Assembly (NCBI RefSeq): GCF_018389385.1
Contig: NZ_CP062698.1
Coordinates: forward strand, 2,173,501-2,237,500
Length of the DNA: 64,000 nt
Reading direction: 5' to 3'
From: Anthocerotibacter panamensis C109
GTDB lineage: Bacteria > Cyanobacteriota > Cyanobacteriia > Gloeobacterales > Anthocerotibacteraceae
A model generated the notes under the pieces. It made no database searches. It was not told the origin of the DNA and saw nothing but the letters and a program-made list of their open reading frames with translations. The translations under genes and the position numbers were made by a program. This document shows positions 1 to 9,595 of this stretch, in pieces (position 1 is the first letter of the stretch; each line of letters starts with the position of its first letter).

Positions 1-846
1 AAACTCCGCCAGTTCATAGAGGAATTCCCGAGCAGGGTAGCGTTGATATTTCGGGTCATAAAATTCCAGGTTAAACTTCGGTCCCCAGATGTTGCCCGGA
101 TCGTCGGGTTCCGTCCCCGGCGCATAGAACCAATAGGTAAAGTCGATGCGGGTGAGGGGATTGTCCTGTTCGCTGTGGTTGAGGACGATATCCAGCATGA
201 CGCGGATGCCCCGACCATGACATGCGTCGATGAAATACTTCAAGTCCTCTGGCAGACCATAGGAGGATTCCGGGGCAAAAGGATGGCGGGGATTGTAGCC
301 CCAATAGCAGGCACCGGGATATTCGCTGATGGGCATCAGTTGGACGCAGTTGATCCCCAGGTCTCGGAGATAGTCGAGATGCTGCGTAGCTGCGCGGTAG
401 CCGCCGCCAAAGGCATTGATGTGCAGCTCATAGATCACCAGCCGGTCATCTCCAGACAGCGGTACTCCATCTTGCTGCCAGCTATATTCATCCAGGATAC
501 GCTGTCCGTTTTTGATGCGGATGACCGCATTTTCCGCCGCAATCTGCGTCGCTTTTGGGTCGGCGAAAGACACCCATTGGTCCTTACAAAAAAAACTTTT
601 GGAGCAGACGTAGAACTTATATTCGTACACTCCATCCGGCAGAGGTACCTCGGTAGAATAGACCCCGTGCCGGTCGCGCTTCATCGGCAACTCTTTCCAG
701 CCCGAGAAAGAACCCATGAGCGCTGCTTGCGTATTGTAGGGAGCCAGGAGTTCAAAACGAATTTTGGGAGGAGCTTTGGGTTTGTTTCTTCGGGGCTTGG
801 CAGTCTTACGAGCAGCACCTAAGGGAGTCGTTTTTTGAGGAGTCAT
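1..846 (-). CDS. GH13 alpha-amylase/branching-type enzyme, N-terminal part (runs off window)
   Basis: The frame is open from an ATG at 846 to the window edge (282 codons seen). GGAGG lies about 8 bases upstream of the ATG. After a Lys/Pro-rich leader of about 28 residues comes an early-Set/CBM48-type domain (FELLAPYNTQAALMGSFSGW, then DGVYEYKFYV), then the start of a GH13 barrel with WGYNPRHPFAPESSYG and the region-I motif LDIVLNH. Family knowledge places it in alpha-glucan (glycogen) metabolism. The catalytic Asp/Glu residues lie outside the window, so branching, debranching and amylase activity cannot be told apart. It is 90 bases downstream of the polyprenyl synthase on the same strand and may be co-transcribed. 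Confidence 0.85.
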   Translation of the reverse strand, partial: MTPQKTTPLGAARKTAKPRRNKPKAPPKIRFELLAPYNTQAALMGSFSGWKELPMKRDRHGVYSTEVPLPDGVYEYKFYVCSKSFFCKDQWVSFADPKATQIAAENAVIRIKNGQRILDEYSWQQDGVPLSGDDRLVIYELHINAFGGGYRAATQHLDYLRDLGINCVQLMPISEYPGACYWGYNPRHPFAPESSYGLPEDLKYFIDACHGRGIRVMLDIVLNHSEQDNPLTRIDFTYWFYAPGTEPDDPGNIWGPKFNLEFYDPKYQRYPAREFLYELAEF

Positions 847-936
847 GACTTGCCTCCAAGTATCAGAGCATGCTGAAGCCAGCCCTACTTAACCAGGAAA
901 GCCTAAGTACACACATCCACTCAGAGATACAGTTTT

Positions 937-1980
937 TTATTTCGTCCGCTGAACAATGAAATCAGCCAGTTGTTCCAAAAGTTGGCACTGTTGCGGCACT
1001 TCATGGAGTTGTGGGATAACAGCTTTGGCCCGTTCGACATATGCCCCAGCCCTCGCCCAGGAATAATCTAGCGCCCCGCTCTCGACAAAGACCTGTTTGA
1101 TCTGCTCGACTTGTGTAGGTGTGACCTCCGGCGAGCCATAGGCTTCATCCAAGAGCGCACGCTGACCGGGTGTGCAGTGGCTCCGGGCGTAGTTGATGAG
1201 CAGGGTGACCTTGCCTTCTTGAATATCAGACACCACCGACTTACCCACTTCCTCCGGGCGACCAAAGACCCCCAGAATATCGTCCCGGATCTGAAAAGCA
1301 AGACCCAGATTCTCCCCAAATACGCTCAGTTTGTCCAACAGTGAGGCATCTGCCCCACCGAGAATGGCACCTAGATGGAGCGGTCCTGTAATCGTGTACC
1401 AAGCGGTTTTGAAGCGGAAGATCGTCAGAATATCCGTCTCCTGCGCCTCCCCCTGCACATAGGGCAGTTCGACATCGAGCAGTTCGCCCAAAGCCGTCTG
1501 GAGAATCGTGTGGGTAAACGACTGAACGGCAAGTCCCCGCTCGCGGTCCGGGAAATCACTCTGAGCCAACAGTTGCATCGACAAGAAAAAACCTACATCC
1601 CCCAGACAAATACTCTGCGAGACACCGTAGTGGTCGCCCGCCCGGAGACTGAGCAGTTTGTGAAGCGTAGGCTGACCCCGCCTGAGGTCACTCTTATCGA
1701 TGATGTCGTCATGGGCGAGCACTGCGGTCTGAAAAAGTTCAAAAGCCACCGCCGGTTTGAGGATTTCTGGGGTGTAGGTAGCTGCGGTGAGTTCGTAGCC
1801 CAACTTGACGAGGGTGCCCCGAGAGCGTTTGCCCCCGCGACAAGCCGAGGCAAAGCTCTCAGCCAGAGGCAGCAGCCGGGGCGAGATCTGGGCTGTCTCG
1901 TGGAGCCAAGTATGGAGGAAGGTCTCCAGGGCTTGATCGATGTCGGCGGCGGTGCTCTTGAGGTAGTGTGCAAAGTCCAT
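937..1980 (-). CDS. Polyprenyl diphosphate synthase (class I trans-prenyltransferase)
   Basis: The 347-residue protein condenses isopentenyl diphosphate onto an allylic diphosphate. The first aspartate-rich motif is DDIID at residues 91-95, followed by DLRRGQPTLHK. The second is QIRDDILG at about 230-237. GGKRSRG near residue 50 is the IPP-binding segment. The DDIID/DDILG pairing recalls actinobacterial-type geranylgeranyl synthases rather than the usual cyanobacterial CrtE or Sds (judged from memory), so chain length is not assigned. The ATG lies one base after the lpxD stop, and GGAAG inside the lpxD end serves as its ribosome site, so translation is probably coupled to lpxD. Confidence 0.88.
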   Translation of the reverse strand: MDFAHYLKSTAADIDQALETFLHTWLHETAQISPRLLPLAESFASACRGGKRSRGTLVKLGYELTAATYTPEILKPAVAFELFQTAVLAHDDIIDKSDLRRGQPTLHKLLSLRAGDHYGVSQSICLGDVGFFLSMQLLAQSDFPDRERGLAVQSFTHTILQTALGELLDVELPYVQGEAQETDILTIFRFKTAWYTITGPLHLGAILGGADASLLDKLSVFGENLGLAFQIRDDILGVFGRPEEVGKSVVSDIQEGKVTLLINYARSHCTPGQRALLDEAYGSPEVTPTQVEQIKQVFVESGALDYSWARAGAYVERAKAVIPQLHEVPQQCQLLEQLADFIVQRTK

Positions 1981-1981
1981 G

Positions 1982-3046
1982 TCAGCTTCCTGTCTGCGGC
2001 TGGTCCCGGTCTCGCTCCAGATCCTGTACCCGTTGCTGGAGTTTTCGCACCTGTTGGAGGAGTGCGGGAAGGCGGGTCAAAGCGGCCTTTTCCTTGAGTT
2101 CGGTCCGATGGTCTTGAGCCGGGAAACCAGAGACCTGAGCGCCCTTGGGTAAGGAACGGGTGACCCCAGAGCGCGCGAAGATTACCGAGTCGCTCCCGAC
2201 TTCCAGGTGACTGTGGCGGCCTGCCAGTCCGGCTTGAGCCGCGATGATCGTGCGGTCCCCGATTTTGACTGAGCCCGCTATGCCCACTTGGGAGATGATC
2301 ATGCAGTGTTCGCCAATCTGACAGTTATGCGCGACCATCACGAGGTTGTCAATTTTGCTCCCCCGGCCTATCCTGGTCTCCTTGAGCGTAGCCCGGTCAA
2401 TGGTGCTGTTGGCCCCAACTTCTACATCGTCCTCCAGAACCACCCGGCCCGTCTGAGGAACTTTAAAATGCCCTGCGGCAGTGGAAACATAGCCGAAACC
2501 ATCACTGCCAATGACTACCCCGGCAAACACCATCACCCGGTCGCCGAGTACACTCCGGTCCAGGATCACGGCATTGGGATACACCATACATCCCGCCCCA
2601 AGCGTCACTTCTGCCCCGATATAAACTCCGGGAAAAAGGATCGTGCCCGCCCCAACCACGACCCGCGGACCCACATAAGTCCCCCACCCAATCCGGGCAG
2701 TAGGATGGACCGTGGCCGTCGGGTCCACAAAAGCTTGGGGATGGACTCCCGATGCGGGGGGTAGAACCGGCTGCGGGTGAAAGTAGCCAAGGGCTTGGGC
2801 AAAGGCCAGACGAGGATTGGCGACAGTGATATGGGCCGTCTGTGGAAAGTCCAGGGTCACCTTGGGACCGGTGATGAGTACGCCGACCTCAAGTTCTGCC
2901 AAAGGGCGGGGGGTGAGCAGAAAAGCACAGTCCTCCCGGCTCCCCGTCTCCGGTTCGTCAATCCCTCGGATCAGCACTTCAGCCGGTTTGACGATAGTCC
3001 CTTTAACCAGTTCGGCCAGTTCAGTCAGGTTTAACGCGTTGGGCAT
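1982..3046 (-). CDS. lpxD: UDP-3-O-acylglucosamine N-acyltransferase LpxD
   Basis: LpxD adds the N-linked acyl chain to UDP-3-O-acyl-glucosamine in lipid A synthesis, on the cytoplasmic side. The 354-residue protein has an N-terminal uridine-binding domain (about 1-105), then a left-handed beta-helix of hexapeptide repeats ([19 protein letters not shown] onward), and a C-terminal helix rich in Gln/Arg. The expected catalytic-loop His is in [13 protein letters not shown] sits 7 bases before the ATG at 3046. The gene is followed with no real gap by the polyprenyl synthase and lies 104 bases after hpnH, placing lipid A and hopanoid genes in one leftward block. Confidence 0.95.
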   Translation of the reverse strand: MPNALNLTELAELVKGTIVKPAEVLIRGIDEPETGSREDCAFLLTPRPLAELEVGVLITGPKVTLDFPQTAHITVANPRLAFAQALGYFHPQPVLPPASGVHPQAFVDPTATVHPTARIGWGTYVGPRVVVGAGTILFPGVYIGAEVTLGAGCMVYPNAVILDRSVLGDRVMVFAGVVIGSDGFGYVSTAAGHFKVPQTGRVVLEDDVEVGANSTIDRATLKETRIGRGSKIDNLVMVAHNCQIGEHCMIISQVGIAGSVKIGDRTIIAAQAGLAGRHSHLEVGSDSVIFARSGVTRSLPKGAQVSGFPAQDHRTELKEKAALTRLPALLQQVRKLQQRVQDLERDRDQPQTGS

Positions 3047-3150
3047 GGGCTCACTCCAGAGGCCAGCAGGTTCCCCAAAATAGACGCAGGACAGGCAACC
3101 ACCCCCAGTCTAGAAGCAACCGCGCACGTACTCCGCTACGGTTGGAATCA

Positions 3151-4167
3151 TCACCAGCCCAGAACACTACCTAACGCACGGGCCATATTTTGAGGTTGCA
3201 TGGCGTCAAGGGCAGCAGTGGGCTCGTAGCCACAGTGGACCATACAGTCCTGACACTTGGGATTGCCGCTCGCCCGCCCATATTTATCCCAGTCAGTCTT
3301 GTCCAACAGTTCTTGGAAACTCGTGAAATAGCCTTCATTGAGCAGATAGCAAGGCTTTTGCCAGCCAAGGACACTATAGCTCGGGCTACCCCAGGGCGTG
3401 CAGTCGTAGTCCTTCTCACCCATCAAGAAATCCAGGAACAGCGGGTTATGGTTAAAATTCCAGCGCTTTTTGCCCGATTTGAAGGGGGCGAGAATCTCCC
3501 GGAATAAAGCCTTGGTCTGCTCGCGTTGGAGGAAGTGGTCCTGATCAGGAGCCCATTCGTAGCTATAGCCAGGGGAGATCATCATGCCGTCTAGCTGGAG
3601 CGTATCGGTGAAATCGAAGAATTCCTGGATCGCCTTGGGGTCAGCGCCCTGAAAAATCGTGGTGTTGGTGGTGACTCTGAAGCCGCGCGCCTTGGCAGCC
3701 TTAATTGCTTGGACCGCGATATCAAAAACCCCTTTGCGGTCTACCGATTGGTCGTGTATCTCGCGGGGGCCATCGAGGTGCACGCTAAAAGCCAGATAGG
3801 GTGAGGGCGTAAACTTGTCGAGGTTCTTTTCGAGGAGAATGGCATTGGTGCACAGATAGATAAACTTGCGGCGGTCCACCAAGCCCCGGACGATCTCGGC
3901 AATCTGCGGGTGCAAGAGCGGTTCACCACCAGGGATCGAAACCACCGGCGCTCCACACTCCTCCACCGCCTTGAAGCACTGCTCGGGGGTGAGGTTTTGG
4001 CGCAGGACATCGTTGGGATGCTGGATCTTGCCACAACCGACGCAGGCCAAATTACAGCGGAATAAAGGCTCCAGCATCAGGACTAGGGGAAACCGCTTGC
4101 GGCCCATCAGACGTTGGGTGACCAGATATTTTCCGACTTCAACCGCTTGTTGAATTTGAACAGCCAT
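3151..4167 (-). CDS. hpnH: Hopanoid radical SAM enzyme HpnH (adenosylhopene synthase)
   Basis: HpnH joins a 5'-deoxyadenosyl group to diploptene, the first step of hopanoid side-chain extension. The 338-residue protein carries the radical-SAM cluster motif Cys38-x3-Cys42-x2-Cys45 (CNLACVGC), then [10 protein letters not shown] and further cysteines near the C-terminus ([12 protein letters not shown]). I chose the ATG at 4167, preceded by GGAG, over an in-frame TTG at 4179; [14 protein letters not shown] is a typical HpnH start. The gene follows hpnA by 15 bases, so the two are almost certainly in one transcript. Confidence 0.95.
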   Translation of the reverse strand: MAVQIQQAVEVGKYLVTQRLMGRKRFPLVLMLEPLFRCNLACVGCGKIQHPNDVLRQNLTPEQCFKAVEECGAPVVSIPGGEPLLHPQIAEIVRGLVDRRKFIYLCTNAILLEKNLDKFTPSPYLAFSVHLDGPREIHDQSVDRKGVFDIAVQAIKAAKARGFRVTTNTTIFQGADPKAIQEFFDFTDTLQLDGMMISPGYSYEWAPDQDHFLQREQTKALFREILAPFKSGKKRWNFNHNPLFLDFLMGEKDYDCTPWGSPSYSVLGWQKPCYLLNEGYFTSFQELLDKTDWDKYGRASGNPKCQDCMVHCGYEPTAALDAMQPQNMARALGSVLGW

Positions 4168-4182
4168 ACTCAGCTCCAAACA

Positions 4183-5178
4183 CTAAAGGTACGTCCCACG
4201 CACATAGCCCTGTTCCACAAACCACGCAACGGCATCCCGGAGCGCCACAAGCAGTGGGGTCTGGGGCAGGCCCAACTCCCGGACAGCCTTTGAAGCATCA
4301 TAGTACATAAATTGGCCCGCCATGCGGACCCCATCTACAGGAATCTCCGGGGTTTTGCCCAGACGAGCGAGCACATATTCGTCCATCCAAGCGACCGAGA
4401 GAGGCAACCAAGCCGGAAGCGACCGCTCAGGGGCCTTTTGTCCTGTGATATCCGCCAGCAGATCGAGCAACGCCTTGAGCGAAAGATTCTGGTGCCCGAG
4501 GATATAGCGCTCCGCGCTCTTGCCGCGTTCTAGCGCCAACAGATGCCCCCGAGCGACGTCGCGGACATCAATAAAATTGAGGCCCGTCGGCAGGTAAAAG
4601 GGCATCTGCCTTCTCAAAAAGCGCAGAATGATATCCCCGGTCGGGGTCGGTTTGACATCTCCAGGACCGATGGGGCTAGAGGGACTGACAATGACCACAT
4701 CCTGCCCGTCACGGGCGGCCAGCCAAGCCTGCTGTTCGGCTAGGAACTTAGATTTTTTGTAGGCCCCCACCAGTTTTTCGACGGGGCTCTGATAGGTTTC
4801 ATCGGCGGACCGGCCCCCGCCCAGCACCCCAATCGCTGCGACAGAACTGGTATAGACCGTCCGTTCGACCCCCGCTTTGCGGGCTGAAGCCAAGACATTG
4901 GCCGTACCTTGGACATTGCTCCTGTAGAGGATATCCTGGTCCGCCTGCCAGAGGCTGTAATGAGCAGCAACATGAAAAACAGCCTGACACCCCTGCATCT
5001 TTGAGGCGAGGTCCGGGTCAGTCAGGTCGCCTTTGACCCATTCCACCGGCAAATCTTTGAGCCGCGTGATAGGACTGCTAGAGCGCACGAGGGCACGCAC
5101 CTGATAGCCCTCTTCGACTAGAAGACGGACCAGATTTCCCCCGACAAAGCCCGACCCACCCGTCACAAAAACCCGCAT
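4183..5178 (-). CDS. hpnA: Hopanoid-associated sugar epimerase/NAD-dependent reductase HpnA
   Basis: This 331-residue extended short-chain dehydrogenase has the nucleotide-binding glycine motif TGGSGFVG (6-13) and a Tyr140-x3-Lys144 catalytic pair (YKKSK), with DVRDVARGHLLALERG in the C-terminal half. The sequence and its place directly upstream of hpnH match the HpnA family, which accompanies hopanoid genes but whose exact reaction is not settled. Its ATG shares one base with the stop of the upstream RND permease (TGATG), so translation is likely coupled. An ordinary dihydroflavonol-reductase-like role cannot be excluded by sequence alone. Confidence 0.92.
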   Translation of the reverse strand: MRVFVTGGSGFVGGNLVRLLVEEGYQVRALVRSSSPITRLKDLPVEWVKGDLTDPDLASKMQGCQAVFHVAAHYSLWQADQDILYRSNVQGTANVLASARKAGVERTVYTSSVAAIGVLGGGRSADETYQSPVEKLVGAYKKSKFLAEQQAWLAARDGQDVVIVSPSSPIGPGDVKPTPTGDIILRFLRRQMPFYLPTGLNFIDVRDVARGHLLALERGKSAERYILGHQNLSLKALLDLLADITGQKAPERSLPAWLPLSVAWMDEYVLARLGKTPEIPVDGVRMAGQFMYYDASKAVRELGLPQTPLLVALRDAVAWFVEQGYVRGTYL

Positions 5179-7721
5179 CAGCCGCCCCGCTTTGCGATGC
5201 TGACGCGGACCTCATCGAAGAGCGCATAGGCGACCGGCACTACAATCAGGCTCAACAGGGTCGAAGCCAACAGCCCGCCGATGATGACAATCGCCATCGG
5301 GGCACGCAATTCGGCCCCCGCCCCCAACCCGAGCGCAATGGGCAACATCCCGAGGACCGTAGCGGCAGTGGTCATGAGGATCGGCCTGAGGCGGACCGGG
5401 CCTGCCCGGAGGATAGCCTCAGAGCGAGACAGCCCGCTGGCGCGCAGTTGATTGATGTAATCGACCAGCAAGATGGCATTTTTATTGACCAAGCCCAGCA
5501 GAAAGATAATACCGATGACGGAAATCATGCCAAAGTCGCTGCGCGTAACAAACTGGGCCAGCATTGCCCCGACGATGGATAGCGGCAACGAGAGAATAAT
5601 CACCAGTGGGTCCACCCACGAGCGAAATAGCAGCAGCAACACCGCCAGCACACACAACACCGCGAGGCCCAGGGTCACCCCAAACCCACTGAAAGTATCG
5701 GCGGCACGCTCTGAGTCCCCGCCCAAGTCCAGCTTCACCGTCGGCGGCAGGAGCGTCTTGGCCTCAGCTACTACCCGGTCGGTGGCTGCACCTAGGGTCA
5801 GCCCGCTCCCCAGGTTAGCGCTGATATAGGCCACCCGCTTGCCGTTGAGGTGCTCGATCTCGATCCCTCCTAGCCCGTTGTCGCCGGTAGCTGTCACATC
5901 CACAAATCCGGGCAGCTTCTGGACTTGGGCCTTGAGGTCGCGGGTGGCCTTGTCCAAGGTCGTGAGGTCCTCCCCAAGTAAGGCGAATTGGAGGGGTTTT
6001 TCGCCACCGTTATCGACAAATTGGATGTCTTCGACGCTGGTGAGTACGCCTGGAAATTTGGGCAGTTGCGCACGTAGCTGGTTCTGTTGGGCTGAGGTAG
6101 TCAGGGTGCGGTCGTGGCGGAGCTTCACATAGAGCAGCCCCCGATTGGGCTGACCCTGGCGCGAACCCACAGTGGTAAAGACCGATTCCACCTCCGGGGC
6201 GCGGCGGACTACAGCCTCCAATTCACGGGCTAAGGTCAAAGATTGCTCTAGGGAGACGGTGGGTGGAGCCTGATAGACCACGTTAAACTCCCCCCGGTCT
6301 AGGTGGGGGATAAAACCTTTGGAGATCAAGGGAATCAGCCCCAGCCCGCCCCCAAAGCTCAAGAGCGCCAACCCGAGTACCGTCCCCCGGTGCATCAAGG
6401 CCCAAGCCAGGAGCGCGCGGTAGCGGGCGACGAAGTTATTCCAAGCCCCTGACTCCAGGCGTGCAGGAGCAGGTTTGAGCCAGTGGACGGCAAGGAGCGG
6501 CGAGAGCGTCCGGGCTACTAACAGCGAAGTGATGACCGCCGCTGAGATCGTTATTCCAAAAGGCCGGAAGAACTGCCCCAACACCCCACCCATCAGACCG
6601 ACTGGCAAAAATACCGCCACGATGGTCAACGTCGTCGCCGTCACCGTCAGGCCAATCTCGTTGGTGGCGCTGATCGCAGCCTGAAGCGGGGGCTCGCCTT
6701 CTTCGAGGTGGCGGGCGATATTTTCGACATCGACTATCGCGTCATCGACAATGATCCCGATGACCAAAGCCAGCGCTAAGAGCGTGATTGTCTCTAAGTT
6801 GAAGCCATAGACGGCCATGACGATAAACGTCCCCAACAGCGAAGTCGGGATCGCCAAGGCCGAGATGACCGTCGCCTGCCAGTTCCACAAAAAGGGATAG
6901 ATGACTAGGATCGAGAGGGCTATAGCGAGCGCTAGGGCCTCAATCGTCGCGGTAGTCGCTTCGCGGATATAGGTCGCCTGGGTCGCCGCTAGATCCAGCC
7001 GGACTTCAGGGAATTTTGTGCGCAGACGCTCGACTTCTTTTTCGACCCGACTGACGACTTCAAGGGTGTTGGCGTCGCCGCGCTTGACCACCTGAAAAGC
7101 CAGCACACCTCGACCATTGAAGCGCACGGCGGCTGCCGGAGCCGTCAGACTCGGGGTAGCCGGTTCGCCGAGGAGGGTGACCTTGAGGACTCCCGGTAGT
7201 TGGGCGATAGCCGGGAGCATTTCGGTACGCGCTTGTTTGGCGAGGGCGGTCAGGTCCTGCTTGGAACTCTGGAGCGCATAGCTCACCGCAGCGGACTCAT
7301 TGAGGTTGAGCGGGATGATCTGAGCATGCTGCACTGCAAGGGCCTTGACCTGGGCTTCTACGGCGTTGCTCGCAGCCTCCAAGTCGGTGCCCACGTCAAA
7401 AGCAAGGCTCACGGTCGCCTGTCCGGGATAGGTGGAGGAGCGGACTTTGGTTACCCCTTTGAGCGACTTGAGGCGTTCTTCCAGGGGGCGGGTAAGTAAT
7501 TTTTCGGTGTCCAGTGAAGTCTTGAAAGGAGCCTGGATATTGACCACGACTACCGGAAAGGTGATGTCTGGGAAGAGGTTGTACTTGAGCGTGTTGAAGC
7601 CCACCACCCCGAGGGCGCACACCGCCAGCCAAAAACCGAGGGTCAGCCAGGGATATTGGATCGCCAACCTGGAGATATTAAACCGCTCCCGGAAGGAAAC
7701 ATTGGGTGCAGGCTGTACCAT
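5178..7721 (-). CDS. RND-superfamily permease with short periplasmic domains
   Basis: This 847-residue transporter has the RND layout: TM1 near 25-45, TM2-6 near 255-410, TM7 near 445-465, TM8-12 near 680-840. The proton-relay aspartates are in IGIIVDDAIVDVENIARH. It belongs with HAE/Cus-type permeases, not MmpL, but is about 180 residues shorter than the usual length near 1,030. The shortfall is in both periplasmic loops (about 210 residues each instead of about 300), where the TolC-docking insertions normally lie. No adaptor gene is adjacent. It heads the hpnA-hpnH operon, so hopanoid or lipid export is an attractive inference, not shown. Confidence 0.9.
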   Translation of the reverse strand: MVQPAPNVSFRERFNISRLAIQYPWLTLGFWLAVCALGVVGFNTLKYNLFPDITFPVVVVNIQAPFKTSLDTEKLLTRPLEERLKSLKGVTKVRSSTYPGQATVSLAFDVGTDLEAASNAVEAQVKALAVQHAQIIPLNLNESAAVSYALQSSKQDLTALAKQARTEMLPAIAQLPGVLKVTLLGEPATPSLTAPAAAVRFNGRGVLAFQVVKRGDANTLEVVSRVEKEVERLRTKFPEVRLDLAATQATYIREATTATIEALALAIALSILVIYPFLWNWQATVISALAIPTSLLGTFIVMAVYGFNLETITLLALALVIGIIVDDAIVDVENIARHLEEGEPPLQAAISATNEIGLTVTATTLTIVAVFLPVGLMGGVLGQFFRPFGITISAAVITSLLVARTLSPLLAVHWLKPAPARLESGAWNNFVARYRALLAWALMHRGTVLGLALLSFGGGLGLIPLISKGFIPHLDRGEFNVVYQAPPTVSLEQSLTLARELEAVVRRAPEVESVFTTVGSRQGQPNRGLLYVKLRHDRTLTTSAQQNQLRAQLPKFPGVLTSVEDIQFVDNGGEKPLQFALLGEDLTTLDKATRDLKAQVQKLPGFVDVTATGDNGLGGIEIEHLNGKRVAYISANLGSGLTLGAATDRVVAEAKTLLPPTVKLDLGGDSERAADTFSGFGVTLGLAVLCVLAVLLLLFRSWVDPLVIILSLPLSIVGAMLAQFVTRSDFGMISVIGIIFLLGLVNKNAILLVDYINQLRASGLSRSEAILRAGPVRLRPILMTTAATVLGMLPIALGLGAGAELRAPMAIVIIGGLLASTLLSLIVVPVAYALFDEVRVSIAKRGG

Positions 7722-7963
7722 CAGACAGGTTCCCTATGCGCTTGAGACAGATAGAGCCATACTAAACTGAGAATTACTCCTTTCGACATCCGTACCTGTT
7801 GGGAGTCTGGGGTACGTGGTTTACCGGGGGGGCCATTTACCTTACGCACAAGCACGATCCAGGACTTGACGGAGCTACAGACAAAGTGCTTTTCTCGAAG
7901 ATAGCGGTGTCTACGGTGTTGGCTATATTTCGGAGTCCATCCCCATTTAGCAGAGCAGTACTC

Positions 7964-8809
7964 ATGAAAATTGGATCTGAGGCCCACAAAGAATTGTTTT
8001 GCCGAGACTTTGTGTCCACCCATCGTCCCTACGATCCCCAAAACTTTCCCTGGCCCGAGTTGACTGACCACCACCTCAGGCTCCTTAGGGGTATTCCTTT
8101 TTGGGGAGAAGCCCTCAAGGTCGAGACCAATGCCGGGGTCATGGTCACAGCCTTCGCCAAGACTGTAGCGGACCCGGTCCTGCGTGAGGCCATCGCGCTT
8201 CAGGGCCGCGAAGAAGCTCGCCACGCCCGCTTGTTGGAAGTGATGATGGAGCGCTATGGCATTGAAGTAGAGCGCCCCGTGGTCACGTTGCCGGAGCAAG
8301 TCGAGACTGCCTTTATCGACTTGGGGCATGAGGAGTGTCTGGACTCGTTTTTTGCCTTTGGTTTTTTTGAGGTGGCGAAACGGGCGCAGCTCTTCCCGGA
8401 GGCAATGTTTACGATTTTTGAGTCGATTCTGGACGAAGAGGCCCGACACATTGTCTTTTTCGTGAACTGGATGACCTACTTGCAAATCCAACGCGGTCAG
8501 GGAGCAGGTCTGTTGCGCTCCGCCCGCTCGCTCTACTACTACGGCAGAGCGCTCAATCGGCTGGTGGGCTCCCTCAAGAGCGGTAACACCAACGGTCCGG
8601 GTTTCACAGCTAACGGGGCAAGTGCGCTGGGGATCGATTTGACGCCTGGGGTCTTCGTGTCCACGTGTCTGCAAGAGAATGAGCGCCGGGTCAACACCCT
8701 GGATGCCCGCCTGTTGCGCCCGCAGTTGATGCCTGCGCTCTTTACCGGAGCCCTGCGCGTGCTGGAACTGTTTTCACCGCCCAAGCTCCGTCCGCGGGCG
8801 ACCTCCTGA
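7964..8809 (+). CDS. Ferritin-like diiron protein of unknown reaction
   Basis: With the ATG at 7964 the protein has 281 residues. Two helix motifs supply diiron ligands, Glu84-x2-His87 (GREEARHARLL) and Glu159-x2-His162 (LDEEARHIVFF). Glu54 (KVETNAG) and Glu123 (GHEECLDS) are plausible partners on the other two helices of a four-helix bundle. An upstream extension to 7799 is open but does not look like this family, so I used MKIGSEAHKELF. No clear Shine-Dalgarno is visible. It is divergent from the RND-hpnA-hpnH operon, and its stop is two bases before an HpnG-like gene. It could be an oxygenase, desaturase or oxidase; the substrate is unknown. Confidence 0.85.
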   Translation: MKIGSEAHKELFCRDFVSTHRPYDPQNFPWPELTDHHLRLLRGIPFWGEALKVETNAGVMVTAFAKTVADPVLREAIALQGREEARHARLLEVMMERYGIEVERPVVTLPEQVETAFIDLGHEECLDSFFAFGFFEVAKRAQLFPEAMFTIFESILDEEARHIVFFVNWMTYLQIQRGQGAGLLRSARSLYYYGRALNRLVGSLKSGNTNGPGFTANGASALGIDLTPGVFVSTCLQENERRVNTLDARLLRPQLMPALFTGALRVLELFSPPKLRPRATS

Positions 8810-8811
8810 GC

Positions 8812-9480
8812 ATGGGCATTGATGCCATTCTGGTTCCTCGGGGCGCGGAATTTCAGGCGGTGCAACGGTCTTGCCGAAATGGCCCTCCGGTCCTCGCAGT
8901 CCCGGCAGGACCGGCGTTGGCGTCCTATTTAGAGGCTCTTCCTGCCCATGTGAACTGGAAGCGGGTCCTCCTGATGGGCCTGTGCGGTAGTCTAGCTGCC
9001 CGCTACGCTGTGGGAGATGTGGTGCTCTATCGCGCTTGTGTCTCCCCGTCCGGTCAGACTGCGCTCTGCGATCTGGAACTGCGCACCGCCCTAGCTCGGG
9101 TCTTGCCTGCGGGAACAGCTCAAGTCGTGGCCCTCACCAGTCCAACGGTAGTGGCTCAGGCGGAGCAGAAACGCCTCTGGCGCAAGCAATCTGGGGCGGA
9201 GGTTGTGGATATGGAAGGGCAGGTGGCGCAACGGATTTTGGCTGGTCGGGGAATAGCCGTGGGGATGGTGCGGGTAGTGAGCGATGACAGCGAACACGAC
9301 TTACCGGACCTCAAGGCTGCCTTCGACGCTCAAGGCGACCTCCAACCTTTGGCACTGGCTTGGGCTTTGTTACGTTCTCCGGTCGCAGGGGCGCGGTTGG
9401 TGCAAGGTTCTTTGAAGTCCTTGCAGGTACTGGAACAGGTGGCGCGGGGGTTGGCGCAAGCGTGGGAAGATTCTGCCTAG
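8812..9480 (+). CDS. Nucleoside phosphorylase/nucleosidase, HpnG-like
   Basis: This 222-residue member of the purine phosphorylase/MTAN superfamily has MGLCGSLAARYAVGDVVLY (about 55-73), the substrate-binding VVDMEG (131-136) and RVVSDDSEHDLP near 155-165. Related short proteins include HpnG, which removes adenine from adenosylhopane, the product of HpnH. Because hpnH lies 4.6 kb away in the divergent operon, that role is the best guess. Generic MTA/SAH nucleosidase activity is the main alternative. The ATG is two bases past the stop of the ferritin-like gene, so the two are surely co-expressed. Confidence 0.75.
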   Translation: MGIDAILVPRGAEFQAVQRSCRNGPPVLAVPAGPALASYLEALPAHVNWKRVLLMGLCGSLAARYAVGDVVLYRACVSPSGQTALCDLELRTALARVLPAGTAQVVALTSPTVVAQAEQKRLWRKQSGAEVVDMEGQVAQRILAGRGIAVGMVRVVSDDSEHDLPDLKAAFDAQGDLQPLALAWALLRSPVAGARLVQGSLKSLQVLEQVARGLAQAWEDSA

Positions 9481-9595
9481 CCCTAGTTCTTGGTCTACCC
9501 GCTCATCTCGTCTTGTTCATAGCGCATCAGTAGTTATCGTGCGTATCATCTTGGTGTTAAAATGCATTCTTTGTAGACTCTTCTAGCGGAACGTT

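Noticed and set aside
7799-7963. N-terminal extension of the ferritin-like protein
   Set aside because: The residues do not look like the family, and the first codons lie close to the start of the divergent operon, where promoters are expected.
7721-8674. Long minus-strand ORF of 317 codons opposite the ferritin-like gene
   Set aside because: It has no recognisable motif, its composition is that of an antisense shadow, and the plus strand here encodes two clear diiron motifs.
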